DNA from: Dipteris shenzhenensis
Taxonomy: Eukaryota; Polypodiophyta; Polypodiopsida; Gleicheniales
Reading direction: 5' to 3' (one strand)
Assembly: GCA_047967505.1 (NCBI GenBank)
Contig: CM106538.1
Length of the DNA: 64,000 nt
In this document: positions 12,175 to 25,101 of the stretch, one piece after another
Numbering within the stretch: position 1 is the stretch's first letter
How the letters are laid out: every line of letters begins with the position of its first letter
Translations under genes and position numbers: made by a program
Notes under the pieces: generated by a model
The model's input: the letters and a program-made list of their open reading frames with translations, nothing else
Databases searched by the model: none
Told to the model about the DNA's origin: nothing

Positions 12175-12361
12175 CTCTTGTAATGAAAGAAAAGTTGGAG
12201 ACAGGGAGTAACTGTTGTCTCTCAGCCACTTGGCTTATTCCTTACTCCTCCATGGGTCAGTTAAACCACAAACATTAAAGGTGAGAAAAGTGACTGGTTT
12301 ATTTACCATTCTTACTCTTCCCGTTTTTAGCCTTTAGGGTTAGGATTTTGGGTGGGGCATT

Positions 12362-12958
12362 CTAACCCTTTACTTGGGAGATCCTTCTCTTATTTAGAGC
12401 TATGGCTTCAGGTTTAGATGGAGATCTACGAGAGTCATTCTGTTTTTGGGCCAAGGGAAGTTCTTTCTCTGAGTCTCCTAACTCCGACTCACTCATGCTG
12501 GCATCCACTTGATTTACATCTTCTTCAAACTCTCTAGGCCATCCAGGTTTAATATCAGCTTCCTCCATTTGGGCATCCTGAATCCACTGTTCAATTTCTT
12601 TGTCAATAAGAGCTTCAAAAGTATTGTAGGTAGCCAAAGGAAAGGTTCTGTACTTTTCTAGAGATACAACAGGTTTTTTTTGAACCTCTCCCTGTTTGAC
12701 TGCTCTGTTTTTTGTCCCTGTTTTTGCATTTTTCTCCAAGTCCTAATTTTTTGCCTTGCCTTTGACAGTCCACTTTGGTTTAGGAGGGGATTGGGTTGCT
12801 ATTGAGTTGGCTCCTGTACTGGTTTTGGCCCATTTCTCTTTAATGGGCAGTTTTTGACAGTGTGTGCTGAGAGCCCACACAAATGTGGACCAAAACTCAA
12901 GGTATAGGGGTTGATGTCTTATAGTCCATAGGGTATGGTGTAGGGCCTTCCAAGCCAT
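12362..12958 (-). pseudogene. LINE ORF1-like region
   Basis: Two adjoining minus-strand frames (12958-12743 and 12739-12362) upstream of the endonuclease. The second is rich in Lys, Glu and Ser, as expected of a nucleic-acid-binding ORF1 product. Assignment rests mainly on position. No zinc knuckle is evident in the open part, and weaker coding continues to about 13300. Confidence 0.5.
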
Positions 12959-13330
12959 ATCCTCAGTTTCAAAAAGAAAGAAAAAGAAGCCTTTTCTTAA
13001 AAATTTGACACTAGTGACTACAAGCCCTTTCCTTATCCAATTATTTCTAAGCCAAACTTCTGAAAAGCAGTAGGGGGCCTAGGGCTAGGCAAATATCCAA
13101 TCAAGGCATGTGATTCAAGCCAGTCAATTGATTGCTCAAGTCTATCTTCATCTAGAAAAGTTGCCACCTTACCTTTAAAAGGTGATTTCTCCTCAGCTTC
13201 AGGCTGTTGAGTCTGAGGTTTAGGTTGTCATGTGTTCTCTAGTGGATGGCCTTCAGTTTCTCTTCTGCTGTCCTTCTGGTTAGTTTCTCCATCTGTTCTT
13301 GTTGACTTGGAGGCGGGTCTTGAATTATCT

Positions 13331-15560
13331 TTAGTTTAGTCCTAAGTGAGTCAGAACATGAGCATAAGAAAGAGAGGCAAATACTCTCAAGTGACCAATA
13401 GAGGGCTTAGTTCCTATGATTTCCTCTTTTGGTGTTATGTCTTGCAATGAAGCATCGGGACTCCTATTCATCAAGTACACATCTATGTCACATGCCTTAG
13501 ATTAATACTATCTTGGAACATTATTCTCATTTATTGAGCATGCATCTAGTTGACTCTGCAATCACCTTGTTCATTTGTTCACCAACCCCATTTTGCTGAG
13601 GAGTATATCTGCATGTGTACTAATGTGTGATGCCATGATGTCTGCAAAAGGCATTTAACTATGTGGACTTGTATTCAACTCCATTGTCACAATAGAGGAT
13701 CTTTAGGTACTTGCCGGTCTGCATTTCTACCAAGGCTTTGAAGTCTTTGAAAGTATTAAATGCATCAAAATTCTATTTTAGGAAGTAGATCCAAGTCTTC
13801 CATGAGTAATCATCGATGAAGGTCATGAAGTACAAAGCCTTACCAAGAGGCAATATAGTAGTTGGATCCCATCGAACTAAATGAATGATATGAAGAATGT
13901 TGGTACTTTGAATTGAAGATGTTGGAAAGGGCTGTCTGTGTTGCTTACCCATGCAACAAGCCTCACATACATCTTTTTGAAAGTACAATTGTGTACCATG
14001 TTTGTCTTTTGAGGGATACAAGGCTTCTAAAGTTGAGCTGACCATACCTCTTGTGCCACAATGTGCTAAAATAGGCATAATGATTCTAATGAGCTATTAG
14101 GGCTCTTTGGATCGGAATTGTAGAAGAAAGCTTGAACATTCTTCCAATCTTGACACCCTAAGTAATGATCGATTCGAGACTCTTGTGCTCTCTCACGGTG
14201 CCTCCATACTTGTTGAAGACGATTTCCATATCACTCTCAATCATCTGTCCAATAGAGACAAGGTTTTGTGCCATTATGGGGACATAGAATGCATCTCCAA
14301 TGCTCCCTGCAGTGCCTTCATTACTATGCAAGGGTATGCTACCAATCCCTTTGATTTTGTGGGGGATGTCATCCCCCATCATGACGTTCTGTCTTGGGTT
14401 CTGGTTGGGAAGGAGATCGGAAAACCATTCGTTCTCAGGTGTCATGTGGTTGCTCACACTAGTGTCAAACCACCATGTGTCCTCATCCTTCTATGTCTGA
14501 GATGTAGACTGTGATGTGAGAACTTTGTGTTGATAGACCAGAGAGTTGTCTTCATCATAGGCATAGTGAGCGGATTGTTATTGATGATGATTGTGTCGAT
14601 GAGGGTTGTGAGACCTATTTGATTGGCCCACATTGCCTAAATCCCCTTGTTTCTTTCTACATCTAGTTCCCAATGGCTTGGAATGCCGCAATAGTTGGAA
14701 TTTCCCTTGTGTCTATGAGTACTTCCTTAATTTCCTCCTCTTCTAGAGTTACCTCTATCTTTGATATTCCTTGTCCCCCTCTGAGCAGGAGGACCATGAC
14801 TTTAAGTCGATGAAGATGGAGATTGTCTGGTACTGACCTCTGCCTTGTTGCCAAAGCATTTGAAATTCTTGTCTTTTCCTCTATACGACCCTCTTGCACC
14901 TCCTCTTGCTATGTTCATAGTGTCACAATTCTTCAAAAATTTTTTGAGGCCACGTCTCAATTGCTCTTGCATGAGCATGTCTGACATGAGTTGAAATGTT
15001 GAAGGGGCATTTCGAGTGACTAATTCAGTCACAAACTACCATAATCTGGTCCAAGTCCATTGATGCCTTGTTTCACCATTTGTCCAAGTGATGTGAGCTG
15101 GTTGCCAATGTCCTTCAATCTGAGCTAAAAGTTAGCACTTGATTCATTTGGAAGCATTGGATTGTTGTTTAGCTGATTCTCCAACAAGAGAATACATGAC
15201 ATGTTGGCATTGTACCTCCTTTCCAAAGCTTTCCAACAAAGTACAGCTGAGGTTTGCCCATGAAGAAGAGGGATTATCATATCTTTCATATTGAAGTTGA
15301 TGATATTCAAGGCAAGTCAAGCCTTGGTATCCCACTCTTTTTTTTTTTTTTGTGAGAACTAGTTGCTGATGTGAAGTAAGAGTTGTCAAGGTAGGCTCTG
15401 GTCTCTTTTCATTTTTAGTGATCATGTCCCACAAGTTCTTTAGCTGAAAAATGTTGAGCACTTTAAACTTCCAATTGCTGTAGATGTTATCATCGAGCTT
15501 GCTGTTCTAATCAAGAAATATGCCATCATCATTTGACTTTGCCATGGTGCACCAAGAATC
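13331..15560 (-). mobile_element. Partial Ty1-copia element: gag, protease, 5' integrase
   Basis: Minus-strand order is gag start near 15545 (MAKSNDD context, then MLNIFQLKNLWDMI), a basic Arg/Gly gag tail (about 15032-14802), protease with SNHMTPENEWF and a NLVSIGQMIE stretch (14457-14158), GAG-pre-integrase and integrase with CEACCMGKQHRQPF and FIDDYSWKTWIYFLK (14078-13773). Decayed integrase C-terminal sequence (NRSP-type and TPKEE-type blocks) runs to about 13340. Reverse transcriptase and RNase H are missing: the element stops where the LINE begins. Several stops and frameshifts make it non-functional. Confidence 0.85.
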
Positions 15561-16030
15561 AAAATCTATATACAAACAACAACCACATGTCGGTGATAGC
15601 CAGAGGCTTTACAAGGCTTGAAGAAGTGGTGCAAGGTGCCAAATAGTCAACTAGTGACTTTACAAGGTGGCATGTGAGTGCACAAAGGTGCAACTGTTCT
15701 GAATCGGTAAACCAAATTGTTGCCAAGTGACTCAACAAGAGTGAATCTTCCCTCTGTCAAAGAATGGAACAAGTGTCGATATGTATGAGATGAAAGCCAA
15801 TGATCGGTTTCAAAGGGATTGACTCCGTTTAGGACCTAATTGAGAATTTTTGGGCAAGGCATCAGTTGGATTTTGTGGATTATCTCCTCTAAGGTAGCTA
15901 TTCCTATAACTAGTCTACATGTCGATCGAGATAAAAAAGCAGCAAAATAGAATTTATCTTAATTTGGTTTGTGCTGGGTTTGTAGAGGATGCGATCTGAT
16001 CAGGAGGGGTGCCAATGAAGAGGTTTCTGC
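15561..16030. other. 5' leader region of the copia element, no gene seen
   Basis: Sequence between the gag start and the duplicated 794-bp block. It carries no open frame of note. By position it would be leader sequence if the primer site at 17838 belongs to this element. Confidence 0.4.
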
Positions 16031-17585
16031 AAATGCTACAAAGTGAAAATCCCAAATGTCAAATCTGATGTGACAAGTGTGTAGAGTGCAAGTTGGCAAG
16101 CAATTTTTCTTTTTGGAGTGTCTACAAATTCCACATGCATCAAAAGATATGGCTCTCGAAAGAATAGGCAAATTTTGAGCACAAGAGGGCCCAAAAAAGA
16201 TGATGTGGACAGTGGTGCATATGCTGGGAGCACAGTGTGCCTCTAAAACATAGATGCTAATGTGGAACTGTGAGGTGGCATCGCCATGTGTTAGGTGAGG
16301 TGGCAGACTAGACTTAAGATCTAACCATGATTAGACAAACCATGGTCATAGGTAACCGGTGTTCCTTACACCCAAGGTCAACTTGACCTAAACTTGGTGT
16401 GAGGTATTCCCACCTAACCCTGGTTACTTGTTATCTACCACGTGTCATATAGAGAACTTAGGGTTAGTTTGACCTTACCATGAGGTGGGCTTTTATCTGC
16501 CACGTGTCACTAGAAGAGAAGAGAGAAAAGTAGAGAGTGAAGACTCTCTCTATGGAAGATGTCACGGCGAGATGGCAATGTACGAGAGGAGTATGAATGA
16601 AATGTGTATGGCAAGGTAGTCTTGGGAAGCTAGGTGAGGTGTTGAAGATGTGACGTGCTATTTTGTTGGAGCATTGTCGTGTGGAGCATCGTGCAACTCT
16701 AAGAATTTGGTGAAGTGGCTGAGTCGCTTGGAGATCAATTGTCTACTATGAAGCATTGCTACCTTGCATGTAGAGTCACGGGTAGGGCATTGTGAGCCTT
16801 GCTTTGGTGAGGAGAGCCGAAGGGAAATGCTACAAAGTGAAAATCCCAAATGTCAAATTTGATGTAAAAATGTGTAGAGCATGAGTTGGTAAGCAATTTT
16901 GATTTTTGAAGTGTCTCCAAATTCCACTTACATTAAAAGATACGGCTCCCAGAAGCATGGGAAAATTTCGAGCATAAGAGGGCCCAAAAAAGATGATGTG
17001 GACTGTGTGCATATGCTGTGATCACGGTGTGCCTTTGAAACATAGATGCTGATGTGGCACTACGAGGTGGCAATGCCACATGTCAGGTGCGATGGCAGAC
17101 TAGAACTGAGATCCAACCATGATTAGACAAACCATGGTTAGAGGTAATCGGGGTTCCTTGCAGCCAAGGTCAACTTGACCTAGCCTTGGTGTGAGGTATT
17201 CCCACCTAACCCTGGTTACTGGTGGTTATCTATCATGTGTCATGTAGAGAACTTAGGGTTAGTTTGACCTTACCATGGGGTGGGATTTTATCTACCACAT
17301 GTCACTAGAAGAGAGAAAAGTAGAGAGTGAAGAATCTCTCTATGGAAGGCATCATAGTGAGATGGTGACGTACTCGAAAAGGTCTAGGAGACAGGAGCAT
17401 GAATGAAATGTGCATGGTGAGGTAGCCTTGGGAAGTGGGTGAGACGATGAAGCCGTGAGGTGATATTTTCTTGGAGCATTGTTGTGTGGAGCATCGTTTA
17501 ACTCTGAGTAGTTGGTGAGGTGGCTGAGTTGCTTGGAGATCAATTGTCTATTGTGAAGCATCATTGCCTTGCATGTAGCATCGTT
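16031..17585. repeat. 794-bp unit in tandem, two copies
   Basis: Copy 1 begins at 16031 and copy 2 at 16825, both with 'aaatgctacaaagtgaaaat'. Copy 2 runs to about 17585. They share blocks such as 'gatgatgtggac', 'caaggtcaacttgacct' and a CACGTGTCA / CATGTGTCA block. They differ by scattered substitutions and a small number of short indels. The pair sits between a copia primer site (17838) and the copia gag. The minus-strand open frames (16233-15959, 17012-16830 and others) recur with the unit and show no known domain. Confidence 0.85.
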
Positions 17586-17837
17586 TTTTATAGATTCAAG
17601 GCTTGTCTAACAGCCTATCTTTCAGAAGAAGAACAGACTCCACAGGTCTCTCTTTCATTCACTAAAGCATGAATCTTTTCAAGAATAAAAGCGAAAATAA
17701 TGAGGACTCAAACCTCACATAGAAATCTCAAGGAATGCATATGATGGATGGAAATCTCTCTCTCAATCTCTCAAGATCGAATGCCTCAACATAGGACTTA
17801 TCGCCTCAACAACATGCAAGGGCTTATGGGCACCATT

Positions 17838-17850
17838 GGCTCTAATACCA
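17838..17850 (-). other. tRNA-Met primer-binding site of a copia element
   Basis: On the minus strand the sequence TGGTATTAGAGCC follows directly after an LTR end in TAACA. This is one C-to-T step from the usual TGGTATCAGAGCC of plant copia elements. Reverse transcription of the minus-strand element would start here. Confidence 0.75.
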
Positions 17851-17994
17851 TGTTAACAGAATTGAGAGAGGGAGAGAGATGACTGCACACAAGATACTAA
17901 CTATACACTAATTGTATTCCAAGGAAAATAGGAATATATACATGGATCCCTTAGGGTGTCCCATAACCCTTATGGTGCAATTTACACACCATTC
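17851..17994 (-). mobile_element. Copia LTR fragment
   Basis: Starts with TGTTAACA directly beside the primer site, as an LTR end should. Its outer boundary is unclear: copia protease sequence of another element begins by about 17995. It may be the 5' LTR remnant of the copia element at 13331-15560. No matching second LTR was found in the window. Confidence 0.5.
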
Positions 17995-18540
17995 TCAATA
18001 GACTTGATAGTTGTGTGCTGTCCTTTGTCCAACTAACAAAAGGCTCTTGGTAAGCTTTGGAACATAGAGTACATCTTTTAGCAATTCTTTTGTACCAATA
18101 AAATTGTTCATAGGGACTATGCTTTTCCCTTGAACTAGATTTGGTGTGTTATCTCTACAGTGAAGATAACATTCTTTGGTCCTTCTAATGGTTTCATCTA
18201 TGCAAACCTTTCTTGATTCTTTGTCATGTGAGATGATGGACCACAATCTATGTAACAGGGATCGTGATCAGTATGATCAACTTAATAACTGCATTCCCCC
18301 TTGGAATTACAATCAATGTCAAGGTACATCGTGTCAATATTTTGCATATCCTCACTTGTATGATACATTGTGTGAGTTTCATTGGAATAATGACTATGAC
18401 TTTGATGTCCCACCATGGTGATTTCCTCTTCCACAAAAATTTCCTCTATTACTACTAGATTAACCTCCTTGGTCATACTGGTTCTTATGGCAATCTCTCG
18501 TTGGAGGCCGGGTCTCTTACTGTAGAGGGGCACTCCTCAT
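17995..18540 (-). mobile_element. Copia gag-protease fragment
   Basis: The minus-strand frame 18246-17995 carries the copia protease C-terminal half, including a LLKDVLYVPKLTKSLLLVGQ segment. Upstream frames up to 18533 look like the basic end of gag but have shifted frames. Integrase and later domains are absent. It is distinct from the element at 13331-15560 because it repeats the same protease segment with different sequence. Confidence 0.7.
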
Positions 18541-20460
18541 TGGAGGTGCTCGATTGTGCCATTCATGATTGTTGCATGCATTTGGTACTACTTGTCAATT
18601 GTTGGCTAAGTGGATGCTTGTCGATTTGACTTTTGGTTGACTCGTTGTTTTTGTTGTTCGTCAGCTGCCTAGCGCTCATTGGGTTGTGCCTTGTTTATGT
18701 CCTCTACTGAGTCTGTTGACTTTGTTATTACATGTCTACTTTGTAGCTTGAATGCTAGCTTGCTACTGCCAAAGTAGGTAGCCGTTGTTGCACTATTTTG
18801 TGGCTGCTTCTGCTGCTGAGTCACCATTGGTTCTATGTTGAAGAGCACTAATGATCATTTGATGCTACGCTTGTGGGGCATGGTGGTTCTTGCATAGATG
18901 GCCATTAGAGTTGCTAGGTTGCTTAGATGAGTCGTTGTGTGCTTGGGCTATGTGAGCATTAATATGGATGCCATCCATGGAATAGGAATTACATCACTAG
19001 CACTCTCTTATCAAAATACTCAAATGTGGCTAATTATTGACACATCAAAGGAAAGAGAACAAGAAGGAACATACCCACCACAAGATCTGCAACATCTCAA
19101 GGATGTTTTCCAAGTGCATGAATTTTAGGGTGCTTGGCAGCACTAAAAATTGGCATAGCTCAAACAATAACTATAGTAGGAGTAAGGTCAAAAGAACAAT
19201 TTTGCTTCATGTTAGGAAGAACAAAATAGTGAGATAGACGAGATCATTAAACTCAAAGAAATGCTATAAATGCACATTGGTTCCTTATCAAAGAAATGCA
19301 CCATTTGTCAAAATGCACCATTTGTCAAAATCCACAATGAAGTGTCCATGATTTCAAGATGACAAAAAGACTCGCTATGATCACTCAACAATGAAGGATA
19401 TAAAGAACTCCAAAGAAAATACCTTAGTCAAATTGCAAACCAAAAAAATGTGAAACATATACCTATCATTGGGAAAGGAAATGGCATTTAGCAACAATGT
19501 GTAAAACTACAAATAACTAGATGCAATCCAAACAACCAAGGATAAAATCTTTTGGCATAAACACAAAAGAAAGATATGAATTATTTTCTACCCAATTGAC
19601 ATCAACACTTGGATATAACATCAAGTTGGGAATTAATCCCCAAAATATACATGAAAAAAACTAATAAACCAGCTTCCCCAACAAAACTTGTCATTGATAG
19701 ACCATGCAATATGCTATACAAAATATGGGCACTATGATTACATTATGCAACAATTGAAAAGAGTGACTATGTTCACAAAAATGGGGCACATACCAATCAT
19801 GATGAATCCATCAATTACAAATGTTTCTCAACAAATTTGGATACATCGCATCCCAATCATGAATAAATTACTTTTGACGCATGAAACTAGTCAAGTTCTC
19901 GAGATTGCAAGTACAAAAGAAACAAACATGCATTAGTAGAGACACATAAGTTAGCTGAGACATGAGTAATGCAAGGATGCAACAAAACCCAACAATTTAT
20001 CTTGACAAATGCTTGTCCATATGTGAACTCAAGTTTCAACTCTCCACACTAGTATAACTTTCCAACACTCTATCTACTCGAGTACAAGTCTAGGCTTCAT
20101 CAAAATCCTAAAGATCAGCAAGAAATAAATTTGTCCATGAAATATGTTCCTTATGATGATCTTGGTCCTTAAAAGAAGAAAGGATAAAGGTAAGTAAGGA
20201 AGTGGCATTTGGTAAAACTCTATTTGGGGACTGATTCACAAATAGTTTCACCCCCATGGTGCCAATGAATAAAATTGTAGATAAGATTCCCTTGAATTTC
20301 ACCTCCATAAGTTTTCAAACCTAGGTACCATAGGTTAGAAACATGTGCATGAGTTTTTCTAATTTAGACATGATAGATGCATGAATAAAACCCCATTGCA
20401 TAGGGGAAAGCACCAATATGTCAAGCACTCAATCTTGTTGCACTCCTTGGGGAAACCAAA
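18541..20460. other. No identifiable gene
   Basis: About 1.9 kb of AT-rich, stop-filled sequence. On the + strand around 19690-19940 there is a cysteine/histidine-containing stretch (CYTKYGHYDY) that faintly recalls a gag zinc knuckle, but it is too weak to call. This is probably further retroelement decay. Confidence 0.4.
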
Positions 20461-20708
20461 TGCTTATCTAGGGATGCAAAATGAAGGAAAAAGGGAAAGA
20501 GGTGAGGAATGAAGCAACTGAGTGCATTGGTGCAACGCCCCCCAGTTGACTTCCTGGGATAGAGTGGTTAAAGGACTTGACAAATGCTTATCCAAGGATG
20601 CAAAATGAAGGAAAAAGGGGAAGAGGTGAGAAGTAAAGCAACCGAGTGCATTGGTGCAACTCCCCCTACATGACTTCCTGGATAGAGTGATTAAAGGACT
20701 TGATAGGT
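20461..20708. repeat. 124-bp tandem duplication
   Basis: Units start at 20461 and 20585 with 'tgcttatc(t/c)a(g/a)ggatgcaaa', period 124 bp. The copies differ at roughly ten positions and by small indels. Confidence 0.85.
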
Positions 20709-20818
20709 GCATTGATTTCATGAATATGGCCATCAACATTACTTTTTAGAACCCCTTTCAAGGGGAGAAAAGGTGCAAGGTGGTGGGGCATGTAAAAGTC
20801 AAGAAAGAGGTAGCAAGA

Positions 20819-21265
20819 TGTTAGAACCAAATGGAGGCCTAATAGCAAGCATGCAAATTTTAGGACCTTTTATGTTTGTAAATGTTGTAGGTAGTACCAC
20901 TGCTGCCTAAATCAGTCTAAGAATATTATTTATTAAAGTTTGTGTCTAGAGATATGTGAGAGAAGATCTATGTGTGTTGAGAGCAATGAGAGTGCTATTG
21001 TATCTAGTCAATTTGGCATTATATAATATAACTCTCTACTCTGAATGAATCACATTCACACCACTTTGCTTGTCTTGCATTCATGTGTACTCTTTCTAGT
21101 ATATTTTGCTTCACATGCTTCACTTGTTTTATGACCACCATCATAGTAACACCCACCCAAATATCTAGAAATGGAAATCAGCAGCCTACCACCCAGAAGC
21201 CGAAATGACCATGAGATGAGGGACCGAATCTAGTATGCAACTTGTGTACTTTGGCAATAATATTT
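20819..21265 (+). mobile_element. Possible 5' LTR of the + strand gypsy element
   Basis: Starts with TGTTAG, has a TATA-like run (attatataatataac, near 21010-21030) and ends just before a primer-site-like sequence at about 21266-21285 (TGGCGATGCTATTGGGGA). That resembles the TGGCGCCGTTGCCGGGGA site of some plant gypsy groups after several changes. No second copy was found downstream, so boundaries and the LTR call are tentative. Confidence 0.35.
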
Positions 21266-24200
21266 GGCGATGCTATTGGGGAGCATAAATTATATGCACT
21301 AGAGACAATTGGAGGCTGAACACTCTAGTGTAGTTCATGTCAGAGTCGCTCAGCAAAAGATCCAAAAGGAAACTAAGGTTCTTGCAACAAAGAGAGTCAT
21401 GAGCAGGCTGACTAGTTCCCCATCACTGACACTAAATGATGAGTCACTAGAGATAGTGACTAAATTAGTTAAGAAATCCCAGCACCAAAAATTTTGGGTG
21501 AGTTTTGGCAAGGACAAGGAAGTAGATGTTCACTACCCCCACAAGAGTGAGAGCAAGCAAAGAAAGAAAGGATGGATAGAAATGAAGGACAAGAAGATGG
21601 AAAGGAAAGGGACAAGAGAGAAAAGCAAAAAAGAAGAAGACCGTGCCAACAATGAAAAACTTCTAGTAGAACAAAGACCAAGAATGGGTGAAATTCTATA
21701 TATTTAATAGGGCCAAGTGAGAGAATATCCAATCCCATGTGCAAAATTTCCTAAGGACGGCTACGATTTTGCAAATCATTTTCCCAAATGAGTACTTGTT
21801 GTACTTTCCCACTAACCAAGAAGGCAATCAAGTGGTTTGACCAATACCCTAATGGGCACTTCACAACATGGAATGAGTTGAAGGCTCCATTATTGAAAAG
21901 GTTATAGTATAAATTAAGCAAGGAGTATGTATTGTTGAACCTCAACAACCTCAACCAAACAAAGGGCGAGATAGTGTACAATTTTGCTCTATAAAGATGA
22001 AGGTGCTAATGAATCAACTCAAACATGCTCCTACAAGATGCCTTGGAGATAGTGGTGGCTGATGAATTGAGCACATATGATGAATTTATCTACAACTACC
22101 TTCAAAAGAGGGAACATAGTGTCCCAAAAGAATAAGAAGATACCATCTAAGAAATAGAGAGTGGCAACAACAAAAATGAAGAGGAAAAGGCACCAAAGAA
22201 GGATGAAATGAAGGAGGATCTTCTTGAGATCCTCAAGGATATGGGAATCCAAGGAAACTCAGAGACATGTAAGGTTTTTTGTCAAAATCACAAATTAAAG
22301 TAGTCACACTATGAATGAGTATTGTGTGGGGAAGTTCTGCACAATCTATGACAAATTGAGATCCCATGACACCAAAAACTGCTAGTACAATAAAAGAGAG
22401 CTCTGAGGTGAAACAAGTATTATAGGATTCCAAGAAAATAGGTCAAGATCTACATACAACATTCTAGAGGTCAACAAGGATTATGCCTCAGATATTAAAG
22501 AAAAATTGCTTATAATGAACATTGTGCCAGCTTCCATGATTGCCACACTACAAGTAGTATTCCAATGGTAATTCAAAGCCGAAGAAGCACACATGAGATT
22601 TCCCAAAGCTTCATTGATGAAGAAGGCCAATGACAAGTGAAAGAACAGCCTACAAGCTGTATCCAGAATGGTAGTAGCCAAATTACTTAAGGTTGGGTGA
22701 TTTGGGAAATCAATGTGGGAATGAGCAAGGAGCCAAGGAGCCAAAGATGATCCAAATCAATGATGGACTTTTGGTAAAATTCATCACTATATCTAAAACT
22801 CCATTCAAGGAGTATCAAGGAATGTCTACATGGGAATACATGAACTTGAAGGGGATACCACCTAGCCTTATCTAGCACCAAATCCCTTTGATCCTTGATG
22901 CAAAACCTACTCGTCAACAGTAGTACAAATTCAATTCTAGCCACACAAAGTTGGTGAACGCTAAAATAGGTCTTCTCAAGGAAACATTTATTTATCAAGT
23001 GAGCTGAAGAGATTGTTGATTCTTAATAAATGATCATGCCCAATAAATTTGAAAAATTTCACATCTACATTGACTACAGGTGAGTCAATAATAAAAAATC
23101 AAAGATCCATTCCCACCAAACCTAGACAAAGTGGCAAGACATGAAATGTACTCATTCATGGATGGGTATAGTGTGTACAACTAGGTGACCTTGGCTAAAT
23201 AAGACTAGGAAAAAGTCAATGTCCATCATCAAATGGGGCCCTACTCAAGTAAAGTGATGCCACTTGGATTAAAGGATGGGCTAACAATGTTTCATTGCTT
23301 CATTATGGAGACATTCAAAGACTACGTGGATGACTTTCTCACAATCTGCATGAATGACCTTACGGTATATAGCACAAAACGAGCACACTTAGAGTGCCTA
23401 AAAGGTATCCCAAAAATGCAAGGAAACCCAAATTCCTCTTAATCTATACAAGGGTGTTTTTTTGTGTGTTCTTAGGAGTGTTTTTGGGGCATACAATTTT
23501 TGACAAAGGCATCATGACAGTGGAGCCAAAGATTGATGCCATTTTGAAGATGAAAGAGCCAAACAATGTTAAGAAAGTGAGATCCTTTGTAGAATACATA
23601 AGTTTTATTAGCTTGATATAAAGTTGGAGAGGAGCCTTAAACTAAATGAGACATTCAAGATGCTATAAGAGATGGCAATCAAAACACCCATTTTGTAGAA
23701 GTCAAAGTGGACTATCATTCTCCATGTACATGTCAAAGAAGTCAAAGATTGATGCCATTAGAAAGGTGAAAGAACAAAAAAATGTTAAGAAAGTGTGTTC
23801 CTTCATATGATAGGTGAGTTTCTATTAAGAAATTTGGAGACATTTGCCAAGCCACTTCACCAGCTTGATATAAAATTTGAGAGGAGCATTGAACAGAATA
23901 AGGCATTCAAGATGCTACAAGAGATGGCAATAAAAGCACTCATTTTTTGGAAGTAAAAGTGGTATATCATTTTCCACGTTTATGTTGATGCCTCTAGAAT
24001 GACAATAGGGTCCATTTTGGCTCAACCCATAGGAAAACTGGACTTCATGATCTACTTTGCAAGTTGGATGTTCTCTTTCATAGAGATGAAATATTCCATG
24101 ATTGAAAGAGAAGCCTTGAGGATGGTATACAATGTGCAAAAGTTTTGGCACTACCTCCTCAACAACCATTTCATGTTCTATGTGGATCATTAAGTACTCT

Positions 24201-24546
24201 TGTATCTGATCAACAAAACAATCATGAAGCCAAGGCCGATCAAGTGGGTGTTGTTACTTCAGGAGTTTAAGTTTAAGATAACCCATAAACCTGGTTCGTC
24301 TTATTTTGTGCACATTCCTTATCAAGGACCAAAGATGAAGAACCTCATAAAGGGATAGATGACAATCTCCCTAATGCACCACTGTTCACCATGTTGATGT
24401 AAGAAAAGGAGCAAAAATACATCATTTGGTACCTCTTGACGGGTGATTTTCATCCTCAACATGGAAACCAATCCAAGTAGAACACCCTTAGCTTGCAACC
24501 ACTGATGGGTTGTCACTAACTTGTTGACACGTTTCAAGGGGGGGCT
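21266..24546 (+). mobile_element. Ruined Ty3-gypsy element, plus strand
   Basis: A lysine-rich gag-like frame at 21309-21707 is followed by decayed gag around 21780-22000. RT remnants lie at 23233-23442, with KVMPLGLKDG, a DYVDDFLT catalytic-type block and VYSTK, and a connection segment at 23394-23621. RNase H-like sequence at 23999-24193 reads SILAQPIGKLDFMIYFASWM and has ERE-LRMVYNVQKFWHYLL. Stops interrupt every domain. A G-rich run at 24537-24546 (aagggggggc) may be the polypurine tract. Integrase was not found. A partial repeat of the RT-RNase H linker around 23640-23940 suggests an internal duplication. Confidence 0.75.
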
Positions 24547-24747
24547 TGAAAAAAAAACATGCTTCCATTCATTTATAGTATAATCTATGGTGATATATAT
24601 TCAAGTAGGGCTTGGAAAAATAATGGTCATAAAAATATAGTATAAACTAAGAGAAAAAGTATGTTAGAAAATGCATCAAGGACTATGGTCTAAGGTGCCA
24701 TACATGGGCATATAGGGGTTTTATTCTTTGCTAGAAGAATGCACATG

Positions 24748-25101
24748 ATAAGGGGGGATTGAATTGGTCCTAGTGTTCATCAACTCTCTTTAGAATAATA
24801 CAGCATTCTAAAGGGAAAATTAACAAAAATTCCAAATATGTTAGTGACTCATTAATGGAATCTTTGTCTCACAAAAGTTGGAAATGATGAATGATATGAG
24901 AGAAAAGGTCCTCAAGACTTTTTTGAAATCAAGGGTCCTTGTGGACTTGTGTCAAGGGCAAAAGGTGTTGAGAGAGAAGAAGAAGAAGAGATGATGGACA
25001 CACCAAATAGACTTCCAAGGACTGATTCATATTGATCACTAGTTACATGTATATAGGTGAGACCTAGTTCAAGTTAGTGCAAGTTATATATAGCTCTAAC
25101 A
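24748..25101 (-). mobile_element. 3' LTR of a copia remnant
   Basis: The right edge is firm: plus-strand ...tagctctaaca at 25101 (minus-strand LTR start TGTTAGAGC) is followed by a CCCCCAC run at 25102-25108, which on the minus strand is the polypurine tract. The left edge is a guess based on where similarity to LTR-like composition ends. A TATATATA run lies near the minus-strand start. Confidence 0.55.

Larger units (their letters stand above)
9040..13330 (-). mobile_element. L1-type LINE, minus strand, decayed
   Basis: Reading from high to low coordinates: an ORF1-like region (about 13300-12362), an apurinic-endonuclease domain (12174 to about 11590) and a reverse transcriptase (about 11113-9100). 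Hallmarks are MGDFNMV and SDHKPV in the endonuclease, NWRPLTMLNCSYKIYAKAI and IDFDKAYDRLNWDFL in the RT, QGCPLAPLLF, and QFADD at about 9210-9227. A TAG lies directly before QFADD, and other stops and frameshifts are spread through the element. No clear poly(A) tail or target-site duplication was found, and the 3' end near 9040-9060 is uncertain. The right edge adjoins a copia integrase fragment at about 13330. Confidence 0.85.

Noticed and set aside
21309-21707. Lysine-rich 132-codon frame as a host gene
   Set aside because: It lies just downstream of a possible gypsy primer site and upstream of gypsy gag and RT remnants, so it is treated as part of that element.
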